This document shows positions 1-12,046 of a DNA stretch of 64,000 nt, in pieces; within the stretch, counting starts at the first letter, position 1, and each line of letters begins with the position of its first letter. Under the pieces are notes generated by a model. That model was not told the origin of the DNA and searched no databases. It saw nothing but the letters and a program-made list of their open reading frames with translations. A program made the position numbers and the translations under genes. Source of the stretch: Primula veris (lineage: Eukaryota; Streptophyta; Magnoliopsida; Ericales; Primulaceae); NCBI GenBank assembly GCA_963682055.1, contig OY821749.1:20162631-20226630 (forward strand), written 5' to 3'.

Positions 1-658
1 TTTTTAATTGGATTTTTAGTGCGTTGAGATTTTAGATTTTAGATTTAACAATTTTTATTATTTTTAATTAATATTTAAATTTAGTGTAGACTTAACTAGG
101 GTTCTAGTATATTTTTAGTTGATGTTTTAGTAAGTTGAGTTTTTATTATGTTGGATATTTATATTTTAATTTATTAAATTATAGAATTTTATGTATATTT
201 GGAGAGATAAATATGTATTTTATTAGCCTATGGAGCGTATGAGTTATGTCTAAGTTTTTTTTTTTTTAAATTCAATTATCACTTATTCAGTTTTTCTTAA
301 TTTGTAGTTGTCTTTTTGGTTATAAATATTTATATTATATTACTCATATATTTAGACTTATATAGACCTAGAATAACAAGTTATTCACAAAAAATATCAA
401 ATAAAGCATGTGATAATTTGATCACATTAATTAATATATATATATAGTAGTAGTAACTAGTATTGAAATCATGCTTAACTTTTTGTTTTCATTCAATTTA
501 TCGATATGCAACATTTCATTAATATTCATCAATAGTGTTTTGTAAGTATGACTATGCAAGGCAGCTCATGGAATGGGATGAAAATTTTAGATAGATTTTT
601 TAAGTTGAAATAAGACCACATTTCTTTTAAACTCCCTTTCTTGGCTTCCTTCTCTATT
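1..658. other. AT-rich intergenic DNA
   Basis: No open reading frame, repeat array or RNA gene is visible. The stretch is AT-rich and ends at the target-site duplication of the LTR element that follows. Confidence 0.6.
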
Positions 659-663
659 GGCAA
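659..663. repeat. Target-site duplication GGCAA, left
   Basis: Identical to the 5 bases at 11337-11341 directly after the other LTR. Five bp is the usual duplication length for Ty3/gypsy integration. Confidence 0.85.
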
Positions 664-1195
664 TGTCACGCCCCAAAATCCTAAAAACGGACATCGAGGC
701 ATGACCTTTTTAAAACAAAAGAAAATAGAACCTGTTGGTACGAATTTGAAATTTTTTAAAAGAAATAATTACGAGCTGAAAGAACAATTGACAATTAAAT
801 AAAAATGTTGCCAAATGCAGCTACAAGCAAAATGGTTTTGACAAAAAAAAAAAAAAAGAATACTAAACGAATAATTTGCCCATAGGTTACAACATCAAAA
901 TATAATAAAAATGAAAGGAAAACGGAAGCCCCAAGCCCATGATATTGCAATGCAACAGCTCTTATCCAAACATGCCAACCTAATTGGTACATGAAATACA
1001 AAATTGTAACGGTGAGTCCCACGCACGTAACTAGACCGGACGGCACCACAAATACCGTCACTCCATCCCATAAACGCAAGAGCTCACAAATTCTACAACT
1101 ACAATAATCGACGTATAAAAAGAAATATAATAACATTCTATAACGGGATGAATTAAATAAATTAAATAACATCAACACAAATCTATAACAAACAT

Positions 1196-1560
1196 GGACC
1201 TCTCATGCCACCTACCCCAGTCCGTAAGGTAGGTCATTCCCTATCCCCTCGGCCGTCTTCTGTCCCCGGAATTAGGAAGAGACAGAGACCATTGCTAACA
1301 TAAAAGTAGATTTAAAGTGCGCACTTGGACCTCTCATGCCACTCGTCCCAGTCCGTAAGACGAGTCATTCCCTATCCCCACGGCCGTCTACTGTCCCCGG
1401 AATTAGGAAGAGACAGAGACCATAGCTAACATAAAAATAAATATAGTGCACACTAGGACCTCTCATGCCACTCGCCCCAGTCCGTAAGACGAGTCATTCC
1501 CTATCCCCACGGCCGTCTTCTGTCCCCGGAATTAGGAAGAGACAGAGACCATTGCTAATG
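1196..1560. repeat. Three tandem copies of a ~130-bp unit inside the LTR
   Basis: Units begin GGACCTCTCATGCCAC at 1196, 1327 and 1456. Each also contains CCGGAATTAGGAAGAGACAG. The same array is at 8399-8763 in the partner LTR, and related units occur from about 40388 in the third LTR copy, so the array is a family feature. Confidence 0.85.
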
Positions 1561-2145
1561 TATCAATATTAAGGCTTCGGCCAATAATATTATACTATTC
1601 ATATAACACAATCTCATACATATCAATATTAAGGCCTCGGCCAATAATGTTATACTATTCAAATAACACAATCTCATACGTCACGTAACGTAATACAACA
1701 TAATCCAAAAACATAGGTGCTAGATTCACAACTAACCAAACAAGTCTAATCAACATAAAAACTCATTCAGGCATTTTAACAAACACCTTGTATACGCAAT
1801 ATAAAACACATATTTATTCAACAATAATTTACTCAATTCTATCAACAACCATAATAATACATAATCAATGCATATAACACGCAACCCATTAATATTATCA
1901 TTAATCCGAAATCAAGATACTAAATCCACAACTAATCCAAAATCAAAGAAGCGAATTAAAAATATAACAACTAACCGCAATTAACAATTTAAGAACATAA
2001 TTAATATAAAAGGCAAAAACCCCCAATTTATACTAAACGTAAAACATAATCCTAACATACACCCTCGTCTAGTCGCAATGGATAACCCCCGTTAGCTTAG
2101 CGTGTAGAGGAGATGATTCCGGTAATAATCCGCTAACGTGGTTTC

Positions 2146-2190
2146 TCTTCTTCTTCTTCTTCTTCTTCTTCTTCTTCTTCTTCTTCTTCT
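2146..2190. repeat. (CTT)n microsatellite, about 15 repeats
   Basis: Uninterrupted CTT/TTC repeat inside the 3' LTR. The same place in the 5' LTR (about 9349-9364) has only about five repeats, so the tract has changed length since the two LTRs were identical. Confidence 0.85.
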
Positions 2191-2574
2191 CTTTTCTCTC
2201 TTTTTCTCTCTTTTCTCTTGGCTGATTTTTAGGTTTAAAGAATTGAAAAGTGGGCTGATTTTAGGTATAGAAAAAACTGTTTTTAGAAAGTTTGTGGAAG
2301 CGAACTATTTGGTCCCCAAAGTTCTAAAAGCTAACTTTTAACCAAAATTATTAATATACTACTCAATAATAACAAATCTTTAGAAACAAATCTATTGGGT
2401 CCTTTTTTTTTTTATAAAATTAGTAACAGGTTTTTAAAATAAAGCTTTTCGGAAGAGGTTCGGTTTTTGGCTAAAAATTAGTCGAATGACCGGTTTTTGG
2501 TAAAATTTGAATAAAACGTTTTTGGATAAATTAAATCATGAATAAAATTACTTATAAAAATACGGGATGTTACA

Positions 2575-2913
2575 ACTAACCTTCCTTAAAAGAATTTCGT
2601 CCCGAAATTTCCTCTCTAAACAACTATACTAGAAATGATAAACGTACAATAAGACCATAAGAATTTAAATGCTCAATTCGTGTCATAATGAAAATAAAAT
2701 AAAATACGCAGGGTTCACAACCCGTAACAACTCCATAACATAAACACATGAACAACATGTAATAGTCTCCAATAGGGTAAACACCTATATATAATATTAA
2801 ACAGGATAAAAGACAACTACTCAACAACTCCAAAACGTCCCCAAGACTCAAAGTACGGGTCTTTCTAGCAAACTAAACTCTAATAAAATAAACTCTCAAC
2901 CCAGACCCGGGGG
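2575..2913 (-). other. Remnant interior of the LTR element next to its 3' LTR
   Basis: Read on the minus strand, this ends in a purine-rich stretch just before the 3' LTR, in the position of a polypurine tract, preceded by a GGGACGAAATTC motif common at the end of gypsy pol. No reading frame of note. It stops where the unrelated LTR begins at 2914. Confidence 0.55.
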
Positions 2914-4882
2914 TGTCACACGGCTGAATAACACGTGTGGCGGCACGAGCTAAACAAAGCCTAAATGAAATAATTATTAAACACTCGCTAAATAACGCAT
3001 TAAATTAGCTCAAATTTCTAGCAAAAGTTTCATTAAATAGAATCTAAAAAATTACGTTCATTACAAGAAGTTAATCTCTTACAACTAAAATAAAAATATA
3101 ATCACAACGGAATTTAACACATAATCTTAAAGGTCTGTCTGGTCCTCAAACTGACTCGATATCAACCCTACTTAACTGAAGCCTCACAATATATTATATG
3201 GGTCGAAAATAAGATTTTTCCCTTTCAGTTTCTTGGAACATAATAACTTGTTTAATAAAAATTCCCAATGCATAATTATTTAGAAATTACTTGAATATAA
3301 AAGATAAATAAACTTTTCACTTTTCTTTCATCAAAATTAAATCCATCGCAATAGTAATAACCAAATCTTTTTCTTTCTTTTTATGATAAAAGCAAAATGA
3401 TAACATGTATATCTTAGAGTATCAAGCCCGATTGACTTCCTCAATCTCTTTACCGTCGATCTTTTTCTAAGGTGTATAAACCATACGTGCACTACGTAAT
3501 TAAGGTCACCACAGCATGACGGCTGGGTCTATTCCTTAAAACGTTCCGTTTAACAAAACTATGTACAATTGCTAAGTTAACCGTTGAGAACTAAACTCTT
3601 TCGTTTAGTTGCCAACGTCACCCCACTTTCCTCTTTCCCTTATTCGGGATTCTCCGTTGTACTTATTCTCATGGTCCCAAATACAAATCATAAGCAAATC
3701 ATAAAATAAAAAATTTAGAAACCTTATACAGATACACTGTATATAACATTTATCTTTATAAGATACAAACTAGTTCTCTTTATACAGATCCACCGTATAT
3801 AAATCACTTCTTCTTTTTCATTCTTTTCTTTGTTTTATTGTCTTTGTTTTCGTAACAATATAAAAACAATGTTTCCATATATAAATAGTACTTGAAAAGA
3901 TAATACCCATGAGCCTGTAAAATATTATCAAAAGTTGCAACGGAATATTTATAATAGCAAGACAAAACCCACTCACCTAATATTAATCCGAAAGAACAGA
4001 AACATTTCTACAACGAATAATCTAGTGCTTAGCTTTCCACTAAACCTTTTCCCTTGCTCAACATAGGACTTTAATTCTCTCATCTTTGTATACTATTGTT
4101 ACATACAGATAATTTTAATACAGTAAAGGAGTATAGAATCTAATCAGGGAAATGCTACCTAGCTTTCTTTCTTTATTTGCACTTGTGTATATATTTATAT
4201 TAACAAGGAAGAATTCATTATAGGGACGTGTATATGGCATGACAATTGGCTTAGCATTTATACTACAATTCTATACCAATTTATTACTTCCGTTTCAATT
4301 TCTCATGCAATGTTACCTCCTTAATAAATTACTAGCAACAGAAACTCTTTGAATACATGTAACATTATTTCTCCTTAAATATTCCACGCATAGTAGTTAT
4401 AGGAATAAATACAAACATCTCGTTATAGAAACCTCAAGATAATATTTACTATTCTTAATTGACATTTACTCTTCAGACAAGGCATCGATTTTATATATGA
4501 ATACAATCAAATCATGTCATTAATCATCTTAGTGAGGCATTCAAAGACTTATTACTTACACCATTATTCCTAATCATACGTTTATACAATTCAATATTTC
4601 TAACCGAAGTAAATTACATAATTACTAGGCCCAATTCTTACCAGCTAATCCCTAAAAGTACTAACACGTATCAATCCATGGTAAATCATTTTACCAATTA
4701 AATACCTCTAAATCCTTTAAAACTCTATAGCTTTGATAACGTGTAACCGTAAGGTCCTTAAATCACTTAAACAACTAAACATTAGTATTCTTACTTATGA
4801 AAACAAAATAGTCACATGAGTAATTATTTAGAAGAATAAATATTCAAAATAAAAATTTTAAATTAAAATACGGGATTTTACA
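2914..4882 (-). repeat. Second, unrelated LTR inside the first element
   Basis: Begins TGTCACACGGCTG and ends GGGATTTTACA on the plus strand, an LTR-like 1,969 bp. Immediately after it (4883-4930) is sequence with the minus-strand layout of a gypsy pol end: purine-rich tract, GTGGTGGAGAG, then GGGACGAAAC. That makes it the 3' LTR of another minus-strand element rather than a solo LTR. The flanks (GGGGG and CTCTC) show no target duplication, and no partner LTR is seen in the window. Confidence 0.6.
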
Positions 4883-7853
4883 CTCTCCACCACTTAAAGA
4901 AGTTTCGTCCCGAAACTTTATTTCTTTAATAACTTGAAAAAAAAAGGATAATGTTTCCGAATAATATTATATATGCTTTCTTAGATGTGATTAAATCAGC
5001 TCACATAATTTATTTAACCAACCGGTCTCCAAAACAGTTACTTGTGTGTGCATGTAGCATAAACTATATAAAAGAAGTATAATAAAAGGTATCTTGGAAA
5101 CTCATTTGAGATTAAAATTACTAATAATCATATCATCATTAACCTTGTGAAACTTTAAAACTTATGATGAAAAATAAAATAAAAATAATACTAACGTAAA
5201 TTCCTAAGGTCAAACTTTTACCACTTCCGATCGTTTATTATCTCATTAATTACCAAATTCTATAACTCCCATCAATCATAATTCCAAAACTCTATAACTC
5301 CTGTCTACATAATTCTTAGTCCAAATTCTGATTTTAGTCATCATCAATGCTAATAACAAAGTGTACACCATGAAAGCAAAACACATGATGTAACCTAATC
5401 TTTTAATTGGTAAAAAAAAAAAATTGTTCCTACCATGTTTTTCCTTGAACTGATAATTAACCTCTGGGATGGTTCAAATTCAAACAACTATTACTGATAT
5501 TGATACCGTAAGATAACCAAACTTATTCCAAAACTTGTTTCCATATCGTTTTCCGAAACATTTATTACTTAAACATCTATATCTATTTCATGTGCTTCCG
5601 CTGCACGCTCTGATAAAATAATAATAATAATGGTGCTAACCGGCCTAACATTGCATTTTGTTTCTAATTTATCAAACAATCCAGTTTTAGCATCTAGATC
5701 ACCACCCAAAAATAATACCAATCTCCCTTTATACCATGTTCTCTTAAACAAAACAATCTTTAATTAATAAGAAGCGCAAAACCTAATAATTTATATTTAG
5801 TCCCAAAATACCACTCCAAATTCACATGTAATACATGCTCTTAATCAAAGTGCAAGACGTGTTGAAACTTTGCAACTAATCCGACCAAAGAGATTTACTT
5901 GAAATAACTAGGACAACTATAATGCTAGTTCACTTATTATTTGAACATTTTAAACACAAATTAAATCTCAAGTTTGGATCCTAATTATAGCTTAAACATC
6001 TTTTACAGTGGTCAAACGAATTGAAAATAACCTAACGTATCATTTCATTGAAACTCTAAGCAAAAGTCGGCACCGAAAGGTAATCCATGGACAACATTAA
6101 ATTACAAAAATTAGAAGGAAACTACCATAATCGAGGTTCTCTTATAGCTGTCGAAAACTTCAACTAAAAAAAAAAATCCATAAAATAAATAAATATATCC
6201 TAACATGCCCTTTTGTATGTTAGTTACAATCCGCCGCAATAGTTAACTACCTTTTTATTTATATATACCCAACCAGTGACTTCATTAACGTACAAACCAT
6301 TAATAGAGATAATAAGAAAATGTTTTAAAAACTTTGTCTCACCTATAATAGTTTACAAACTCAAACATTTTAACTTGTACAGGGGGATGCTACCCCAGAT
6401 ATCTTTCTTAAGTTTTCATTAGTTAATCTTATAAAAATAAAATCTATTAAAATTCCCTTATATCGACCTTGAATTTAGTACATATGAAATTAGATGTGTG
6501 TAATTCCTCTTAAATATGGACACCAAACCAACTCAACTAAATTAAGTCTTACATCATAGTATAGTCTTACATTATACAGTATCAAACGAGATTCTTCATG
6601 TAGGGACAATTAACTTAGAACCTAAAATATCTAAGTCCACGGTTATCATTCTATCGAGGGAAGGAAAATAGTTGCTAAATGTGAAACATATATACAAAAC
6701 ACTAGCTTACAATCTAACCAAGAAAAATTTATAGTCAATGTCTAAAAGAGTAGAATCATGTTGTAAGGAAGAAATAAGTGCACAAACGACTTATAAAACT
6801 AATGAATTTAGGACACGACCTCACAAAACTTAATTAAACATTCATGTTTTCCAACTTATAAAATCTAACCGCAAAGGCATCAAATTCCGCTAATCATACA
6901 ATACAACATTCCGCACATTACGTGATAATCACAAAACATGTAAATCATGATAAAAGCTCGTTTTTCATGGTAATCATTTTATCAATATTTCTAAGTTTCA
7001 TAATTATAGAGCACTGAAATACGAAACCAACGCTTCAAGCGGAATCAAATTCGGAGTAAAAACGAAGGAGTTACGAGCGTTTGAAGTTTAGCGAAAAACT
7101 GCAAAATTTGCCAGAAAACGACCAATCGTTTTTGACAAAACGACAGGTCGTTTTTTGGTCCAGTAGGGTCTGAAAAATTCGACCGATCGTTTTAAGAAAC
7201 GACCGATCGTTTTTCTGCAGAAACTTATCGATACAAAAGCGTAAAATTACTCAATACTTGTAAATCCCTTACAAGGAACATAGCACGCAACTACATCATT
7301 TTAGTCCACAACATTATTACAATCAACATCCATTCGCATAAAATGCTCATTAACACACAAGTTAATAATATGAAAACTCACTACGTAAAATCATCAACAA
7401 CACAATTTTCACACTCTAATAGTACGTTACTACACACGTATGCAAACTTATACCTCATACACATCATATAAATCTACACACGCATACAATCAACACAAAA
7501 ATGCAAGGGATAACCCATCACGATACGTTATCCTAAAGCACCCGAGCATCCTTGCATACTCTAGAATTCCACATCGCTAAGGTATTCCTTCACACATACC
7601 GACGAGAGGTCTACCCACTAGTTTGGCGAGCCGGGATCAACGAGCGTCCTCATTGTCCCCAACTTGCCTCACATGTGGACTTTCCTTTCATCAACTACTA
7701 CTAAATTATAGCTACATGTCTTAAGCTAAATGCAACCCCCGTTTTAGAAAAAGTTTGAGTTTTTGGAAAAAGTTTTAAAAAAAAGATACGATGGATCTTG
7801 GTCCAATGGTTACCCATCTTCCCGTCGTCCCAAAGTATACAAGAACCTAGTTA
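4883..7853 (-). other. Non-coding interior and leader of the LTR element
   Basis: About 3 kb without a substantial reading frame. The part from about 6830 to 7853 is leader sequence shared with the gypsy element at 41378-42660 in the opposite orientation, including the AACGATCGGTCG motifs at about 7110-7215. The part from 4883 to about 6830 is AT-rich with nothing recognisable. Confidence 0.6.
7110..7215. repeat. ACGATCGGTCG-type repeats in the element leader
   Basis: Several copies of ACGACC(A/G)ATCGTTTT lie close together here. They are the inverse of the longer array at 42015-42360 in the related element. Each copy holds a CGATCG-type palindromic core. Confidence 0.7.
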
Positions 7854-7865
7854 GCTCTGATACCA
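7854..7865 (-). promoter_or_regulatory. Primer-binding site for initiator tRNA-Met
   Basis: The minus strand reads TGGTATCAGAGC, the standard plant LTR-retrotransposon primer-binding site, 3 bases from the end of the 5' LTR. It fixes the orientation of the element. Confidence 0.9.
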
Positions 7866-9829
7866 ACTTGTCACGCCCCAAAATCCTAAAAACGGACATC
7901 GAGGCATGACCTTTTTAAAACAAAAGAAAATAGAACCTGTTGGTACGAATTTGAAATTTTTTAAAAGAAATAATTACGAGCTGAAAGAACAATTGACAAT
8001 TAAATAAAAATGTTGCCAAATGCAGCTACAAGCAAAATGGTTTTGACAAAAAAAAAAAAAGAATACTAAACGAATAATTTGCCCATAGGTTACAACCTCA
8101 AAATATAATAAAAATGAAAGGAAAACGGAAGCCCCAAGCCCATGATGTTGCAATGCAACAGCTCTTATCCAAACATGCCAACCTAATTGGTACCTGAAAT
8201 ACAAAATTGTAACGGTGAGTCCCACGCACGTAACTAGACCGGACGGCACCACAAATACCGTCACTCCATCCCATAAACGCAAGAGCTCACAAATTCTACA
8301 ACTACAATAATCGACGTATAAAAAGAAATATAATAACATTCTATAACGGGATGAATTAAATAAATTAAATAACGTCAACACAAATCTATAACAAACATGG
8401 ACCTCTCATGCCACCTACCCCAGTCCGTAAGGTAGGTCATTCCCTATCCCCTCGGCCGTCTTCTGTCCCCGGAATTAGGAAGAGACAGAGACCATTGCTA
8501 ACATAAAAGTAGATTTAAAGTGCGCACTTGGACCTCTCATGCCACTCGTCCCAGTCTGTAAGACGAGTCATTCCCTATCCCCACGGCCGTCTACTGTCCC
8601 CGGAATTAGGAAGAGACAGAGACCATAGCTAACATAAAAATAAATATAGTGCACACTAGGACCTCTCATGCCACTCGCCCCAGTCCGTAAGACGAGTCAT
8701 TCCCTATCCCCACGGCCGTCTTCTGTCCCCGGAATTAGGAAGAGACAGAGACCATTGCTAATGTATCAATATTAAGGCCTCGGCCAATAATATTATACTA
8801 TTCATATAACACAATCTCATACATATCAATATTAAGGCCTCGGCCAATAATGTTATACTATTCAAATAACACAATCTCATACGTCACGTAACGTAATACA
8901 ACATAATCCAAAAGCATAGGTGCTAGATTCACAACTAACCAAACAAGTCTAATCAACATAAAAACTCATTCAGGCATTTTAACAAACACCTTGTATACGC
9001 AATATAAAACACATATTTATTCAACAATAATTTACCCAATTCTATCAACAACCATAATAATACATAATCAATGCATATAACACGCAACCCATTAATATTA
9101 TCATTAATCCGAAATCAAGATACTAAATCCACAACTAATCCAAAATCAAAGAAGCGAATTAAAAATATAACAACTAACCCCAATTAACAATTTAAGAACA
9201 TAATTAATATAAAAGGCAAAAAACCCCCAATTTATACTAAACGTAAAACCTAATCCTAACATACACCCTCGTCTAGTCGCAATGGATAACCCCCGTTACC
9301 TTAACGTGTAGAGGAGATGATTCCGGTAATAATCCGCTAACGTGATTTCTCTTCTTCTTCTTCTCTTTTCTCTCTTTTTCTCTCTTTTCTCTTGGCTGAT
9401 TTTTAGGTTTAAAGAATTGAAAAGTGGGCTGATTTTAGGTATAGAAAAAAGGGTAAATTTTGGATTGGGCCATGAAAACAAAAGTATTTAAGGATTGGTC
9501 CATGAAACTGAAATTAATCAAGGATTGGTCCATTTCCCCTAACTAACCAATAAAAATGTAAAAAATCAGAAAAAATTCCAGAAAATAAAAATACAAAAAT
9601 AAAAAAATAAAAAAAATATGAAAAAATCAAAAATAAAAAAAAAGAGGCAAAACCCCGAAAAAACACGAATTTTTTTAAAAAAATCCCAAAAAATAAACAA
9701 AAATCTAAAATCAACAAAAATTCAAAAACGTAAAAACAAAACAGTCTGAAAACGTAAAAAAAAAAAAATCTGAAAAAAAAAAATCCAAAAACGTAAAAAA
9801 AAAAAAAAAACAGTCTGAAAACGTAAAAA

Positions 9830-10020
9830 AACAATCTGAAAACAGTCTGTTAAAACAGTCTGAAAAATAAATAAATTAAAAAACAGTCTGAAAAATAAAC
9901 AGTCTGAAAAATAAATAAATTAAAAAACAGTCTGAAAAATAAACAGTCTGAAAAATAAACAGTCTGAAAAATAAATTAATTAAAAAACAGTCTGAAAAAT
10001 AAAAACAGTCTGAAAAATAA
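9830..10020. repeat. Short tandem repeats AACAGTCTGAAAAATAAA
   Basis: Some eight copies of an AT-rich unit built on CAGTCTGAAAAATAAA with variable spacing, inside the Pack-MULE. No coding potential; minus-strand reading frames here are low complexity. Confidence 0.75.
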
Positions 10021-10214
10021 AACACTAACATACTGCAAAATGTAGTGAATAAAAGTTCAACCATAAAAAATGTAGTGAATAAGGATTTTGCAAAATGTAG
10101 TGAATAAAACAGTCTGAACAACGATGACATGGCAAACGTACATTTTACACAGTCCTTCGTAATAATAATAACTAATTTGTTTAATTCATAAAAAAAGAGT
10201 CGAGCATTATCATC

Positions 10215-10770
10215 TCAATCAGAACCTGTAACATTGATGACGTGACGAACATAGTTCTCGAGAAGACTACCAACAAACCTATCTGCGTATTCAGGATTAA
10301 CAGGCACAAACCCGCTCTTCGACAACGCTCGTAAAAACACCCTCAAAACCGTCCCATTAACCCTAGAAGACTCATCCTCGATGGCATTCACTACAATATC
10401 CCCTACAATCTCCGCAGCCTCGGACGCCACATCAGCATTGATAGACACGTACGTAAACAGATCGGTGTAGAATTTGGAGACGGATTGAACAGAGGAGTGA
10501 GATTGGGGAAAAAACGAGGAGGGGGAAGAAAGAGAGAGAGGGAGGAGGGATCGGAGGAAAGAGAGGAGGGAGGAGAGGGGTGTTGGGGTGATCGGCAGAT
10601 GAGGGGGAAAGAGAGAGGAGTCTAGCGATGGCGATAACGGCGTTGAGGTGGGAGACGGTGAGACGTGTCGAGGAAGGAGATGGGAAACGTGAGCATATCC
10701 ACGTCAGCTTATCGGAAAATTGGGAAGGGTTTGTTGCTATTAAGGAGCAAAGCTCCGCTAACGGGTCCAT
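10215..10770 (-). pseudogene. Captured first-exon fragment of a phosphatidylinositol 4-kinase alpha 1 gene
   Basis: From the ATG at 10770 the minus strand codes for MDPLAELCSLIATNPSQFS followed by KLTWICSRFP and HLNAVIAIARLLS, which resemble the N terminus of plant PI4K-alpha1. That enzyme makes PI4P at the plasma membrane. After a frameshift in about 10490-10570, a second frame continues with SKFYTDLFTYVSINADVAS, EAAEIVGDIVVNAI and FLRALSKSGFVPVN, which follow in the same family. It ends at a stop at 10215, so only the first roughly 180 residues of a ~2,000-residue kinase remain and the kinase domain is absent. It lies wholly inside Pack-MULE ends. The family assignment is from memory of the N-terminal motif pattern; the frameshift and position are seen directly. 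Confidence 0.75.
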
Positions 10771-11598
10771 TTCTCTGTTTTAGAGAGAGAAAGAGAGAGA
10801 AAGAGATGGGTTCTTCTTTTCTGTATCTCTATATATTATTCTGTATTTATTTAGGGTGAGTTGGTTTAGAGAGAGATACAACTGGTTAAAAAAACAGAAA
10901 TATATATAGTATATATAGTGGACCAATCCTTAATTAGTTTCAGAAATAATGGTCCAATCCTTAATTAAATTTTATAGCCGGACCAATCCTTAAATACTTT
11001 TGTTTTCATGGTCCAATCCTTAATTTTCTCTAGAAAAAACTGTTTTTAGAAAGTTTGTGGAAGCGAACTATTTGGTCCCCAAAGTTCTAAAAGCTAACTT
11101 TTAACCAAAATTATTAATATACTACTCAATAATAACAAATCTTTAGAAACAAATCTATTGGGTCCTTTTTTTTTTATAAAATTAGTAACAGGTTTTTAAA
11201 ATAAAGCTTTTCGGAAGAGGTTCGGTTTTTGGCTAAAAATTAGTCGAATGACCGGTTTTTGGTAAAATTTGAATAAAACGTTTTTGGATAAATTAAATCA
11301 TGAATAAAATTACTTATAAAAATACGGGATGTTACAGGCAATAAAGGGGCTTTGCTTTACAATATATTACATTACATAGTAAAAGTCTTTAAAGAGGCTC
11401 ATATGCATACAAACAAATTCATTGTTAGGCTTGCTTTTAAGTTTGATTGGTTCAATAAGCCACCACTGGGATGCAACCAATGTGTAATATACTGTGAGGG
11501 AACGATTATTTTTTGCCCTCCAATTATTTTTACAAAAGGGCAAAGCCATAATTTAAGGGTGTTCGCTTTCACTCCATGTTAATTTTTCTTCTTTAAAA

Positions 11599-12046
11599 GA
11601 GCATCACTTTTTCTTCACAAAAAAATTAATTCTTTAATCCTATATGATAGCGAGGATTCGCTTTCTTTTGGAGGTATACGGAAAAATAAAGTGTAAAAGC
11701 ATTTTCATCTGCCTCACTATAATTCTCTCTATATCAAGAGATAACCGACTACTTTCAAGTACTTGATTAGTCATTCGGATTTTGTAACATATATCATTAT
11801 CTCCATCAAAATCTCTATTGCAATAAAATAATAGTAAATAAAAAGAAAGAGAATAAAAACAAAAGTAATGATTAAATAATAAAGTAATGTAATAAGGAGA
11901 AGACACACTCCGGGTATACACAGCGGTGCTCCACCTCTCTCTAAAATTTGAAGAGTCTCAAATAGACCGATGCAAATGGTGATTTGTTAAAAAAATCTTC
12001 AAATTATGTGGAGATGAGTTATTTACAGAGATGAATGGTGATGCTC
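11599..12046. mobile_element. Possible PIF/Harbinger-like MITE
   Basis: The ends are the inverted repeat GAGCATCAC (11599-11607) and GTGATGCTC (12038-12046). TAA follows the right end, and TAA lies two bases outside the left end, so the expected 3-bp duplication is only approximate. No transposase. About 450 bp is in the MITE size range. Confidence 0.4.

Larger units (their letters stand above)
664..2574 (-). repeat. 3' LTR of the minus-strand element
   Basis: A 1.9-kb LTR that starts TGTCACGCCCC and ends GGGATGTTACA on the plus strand. It pairs with 7869-11336 and differs from it by roughly 15 substitutions plus the length of a CTT repeat when read by eye, so about 99 percent identity. It contains three copies of a 130-bp repeat (1196-1560), two copies of a 60-bp repeat (about 1561-1680), and a (CTT)n tract at about 2146-2190. 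Confidence 0.9.
9451..11030. mobile_element. Pack-MULE (Mutator-like) nested in the 5' LTR
   Basis: The insertion is flanked by a perfect 9-bp duplication TAGAAAAAA (9442-9450 and 11031-11039), the Mutator-family length. Its ends are long inverted repeats of at least 50 bp: left GGGTAAATTTTGGATTGGGC, right end read inverted GAGAAAATTAAGGATTGGAC, then both continue with the same CATGAAAACAAAAGTATTT. The undisturbed site is seen in the partner LTR at about 2261, which proves the insertion boundaries. There is no transposase gene. Instead it holds repeats (9830-10020) and a fragment of a host gene (10215-10770), the definition of a Pack-MULE. Confidence 0.9.
664..11336 (-). mobile_element. Non-autonomous LTR retrotransposon (Ty3/gypsy type), minus strand, with nested insertions
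   Basis: Two long terminal repeats (664-2574 and 7869-11336) bracket about 5.3 kb and are flanked by the 5-bp duplication GGCAA (659-663 and 11337-11341). Each LTR has TG...CA ends. Next to the right LTR is a primer-binding site complementary to initiator tRNA-Met, which puts the 5' end on the right and the element on the minus strand. The leader (about 6830-7868) matches, inverted, the leader of the plus-strand gypsy element at 41363-42660, so they belong to one family. No gag or pol reading frame is left: the interior is AT-rich non-coding DNA plus an unrelated LTR (2914-4882). Being non-coding with near-identical LTRs, it probably moved recently using enzymes supplied in trans, which is an inference. 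Confidence 0.9.
7869..11336 (-). repeat. 5' LTR of the minus-strand element, split by a Pack-MULE
   Basis: Same sequence as 664-2574 but interrupted after 9450 by a 1,580-bp insertion plus a 9-bp duplication. Without them it is about 1.88 kb. It ends GATGTTACA at 11336, followed by the target duplication GGCAA. Confidence 0.9.

Noticed and set aside
795..1178. Hydrophobic 127-aa frame and its twins at 7974-8381 and 40092-40337
   Set aside because: All are inside LTR copies of the same family; the frame is not kept intact between copies and has no similarity to known proteins.
2914..4882. Solo LTR
   Set aside because: There is no 5-bp duplication at its ends and pol-end-like sequence follows it, so it is better read as a 3' LTR of a chimeric or truncated element.
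9514..10130. Phe-rich minus-strand frames
   Set aside because: They arise from A-rich low-complexity and CAGTCTGAAAAATAAA repeats in the Pack-MULE.
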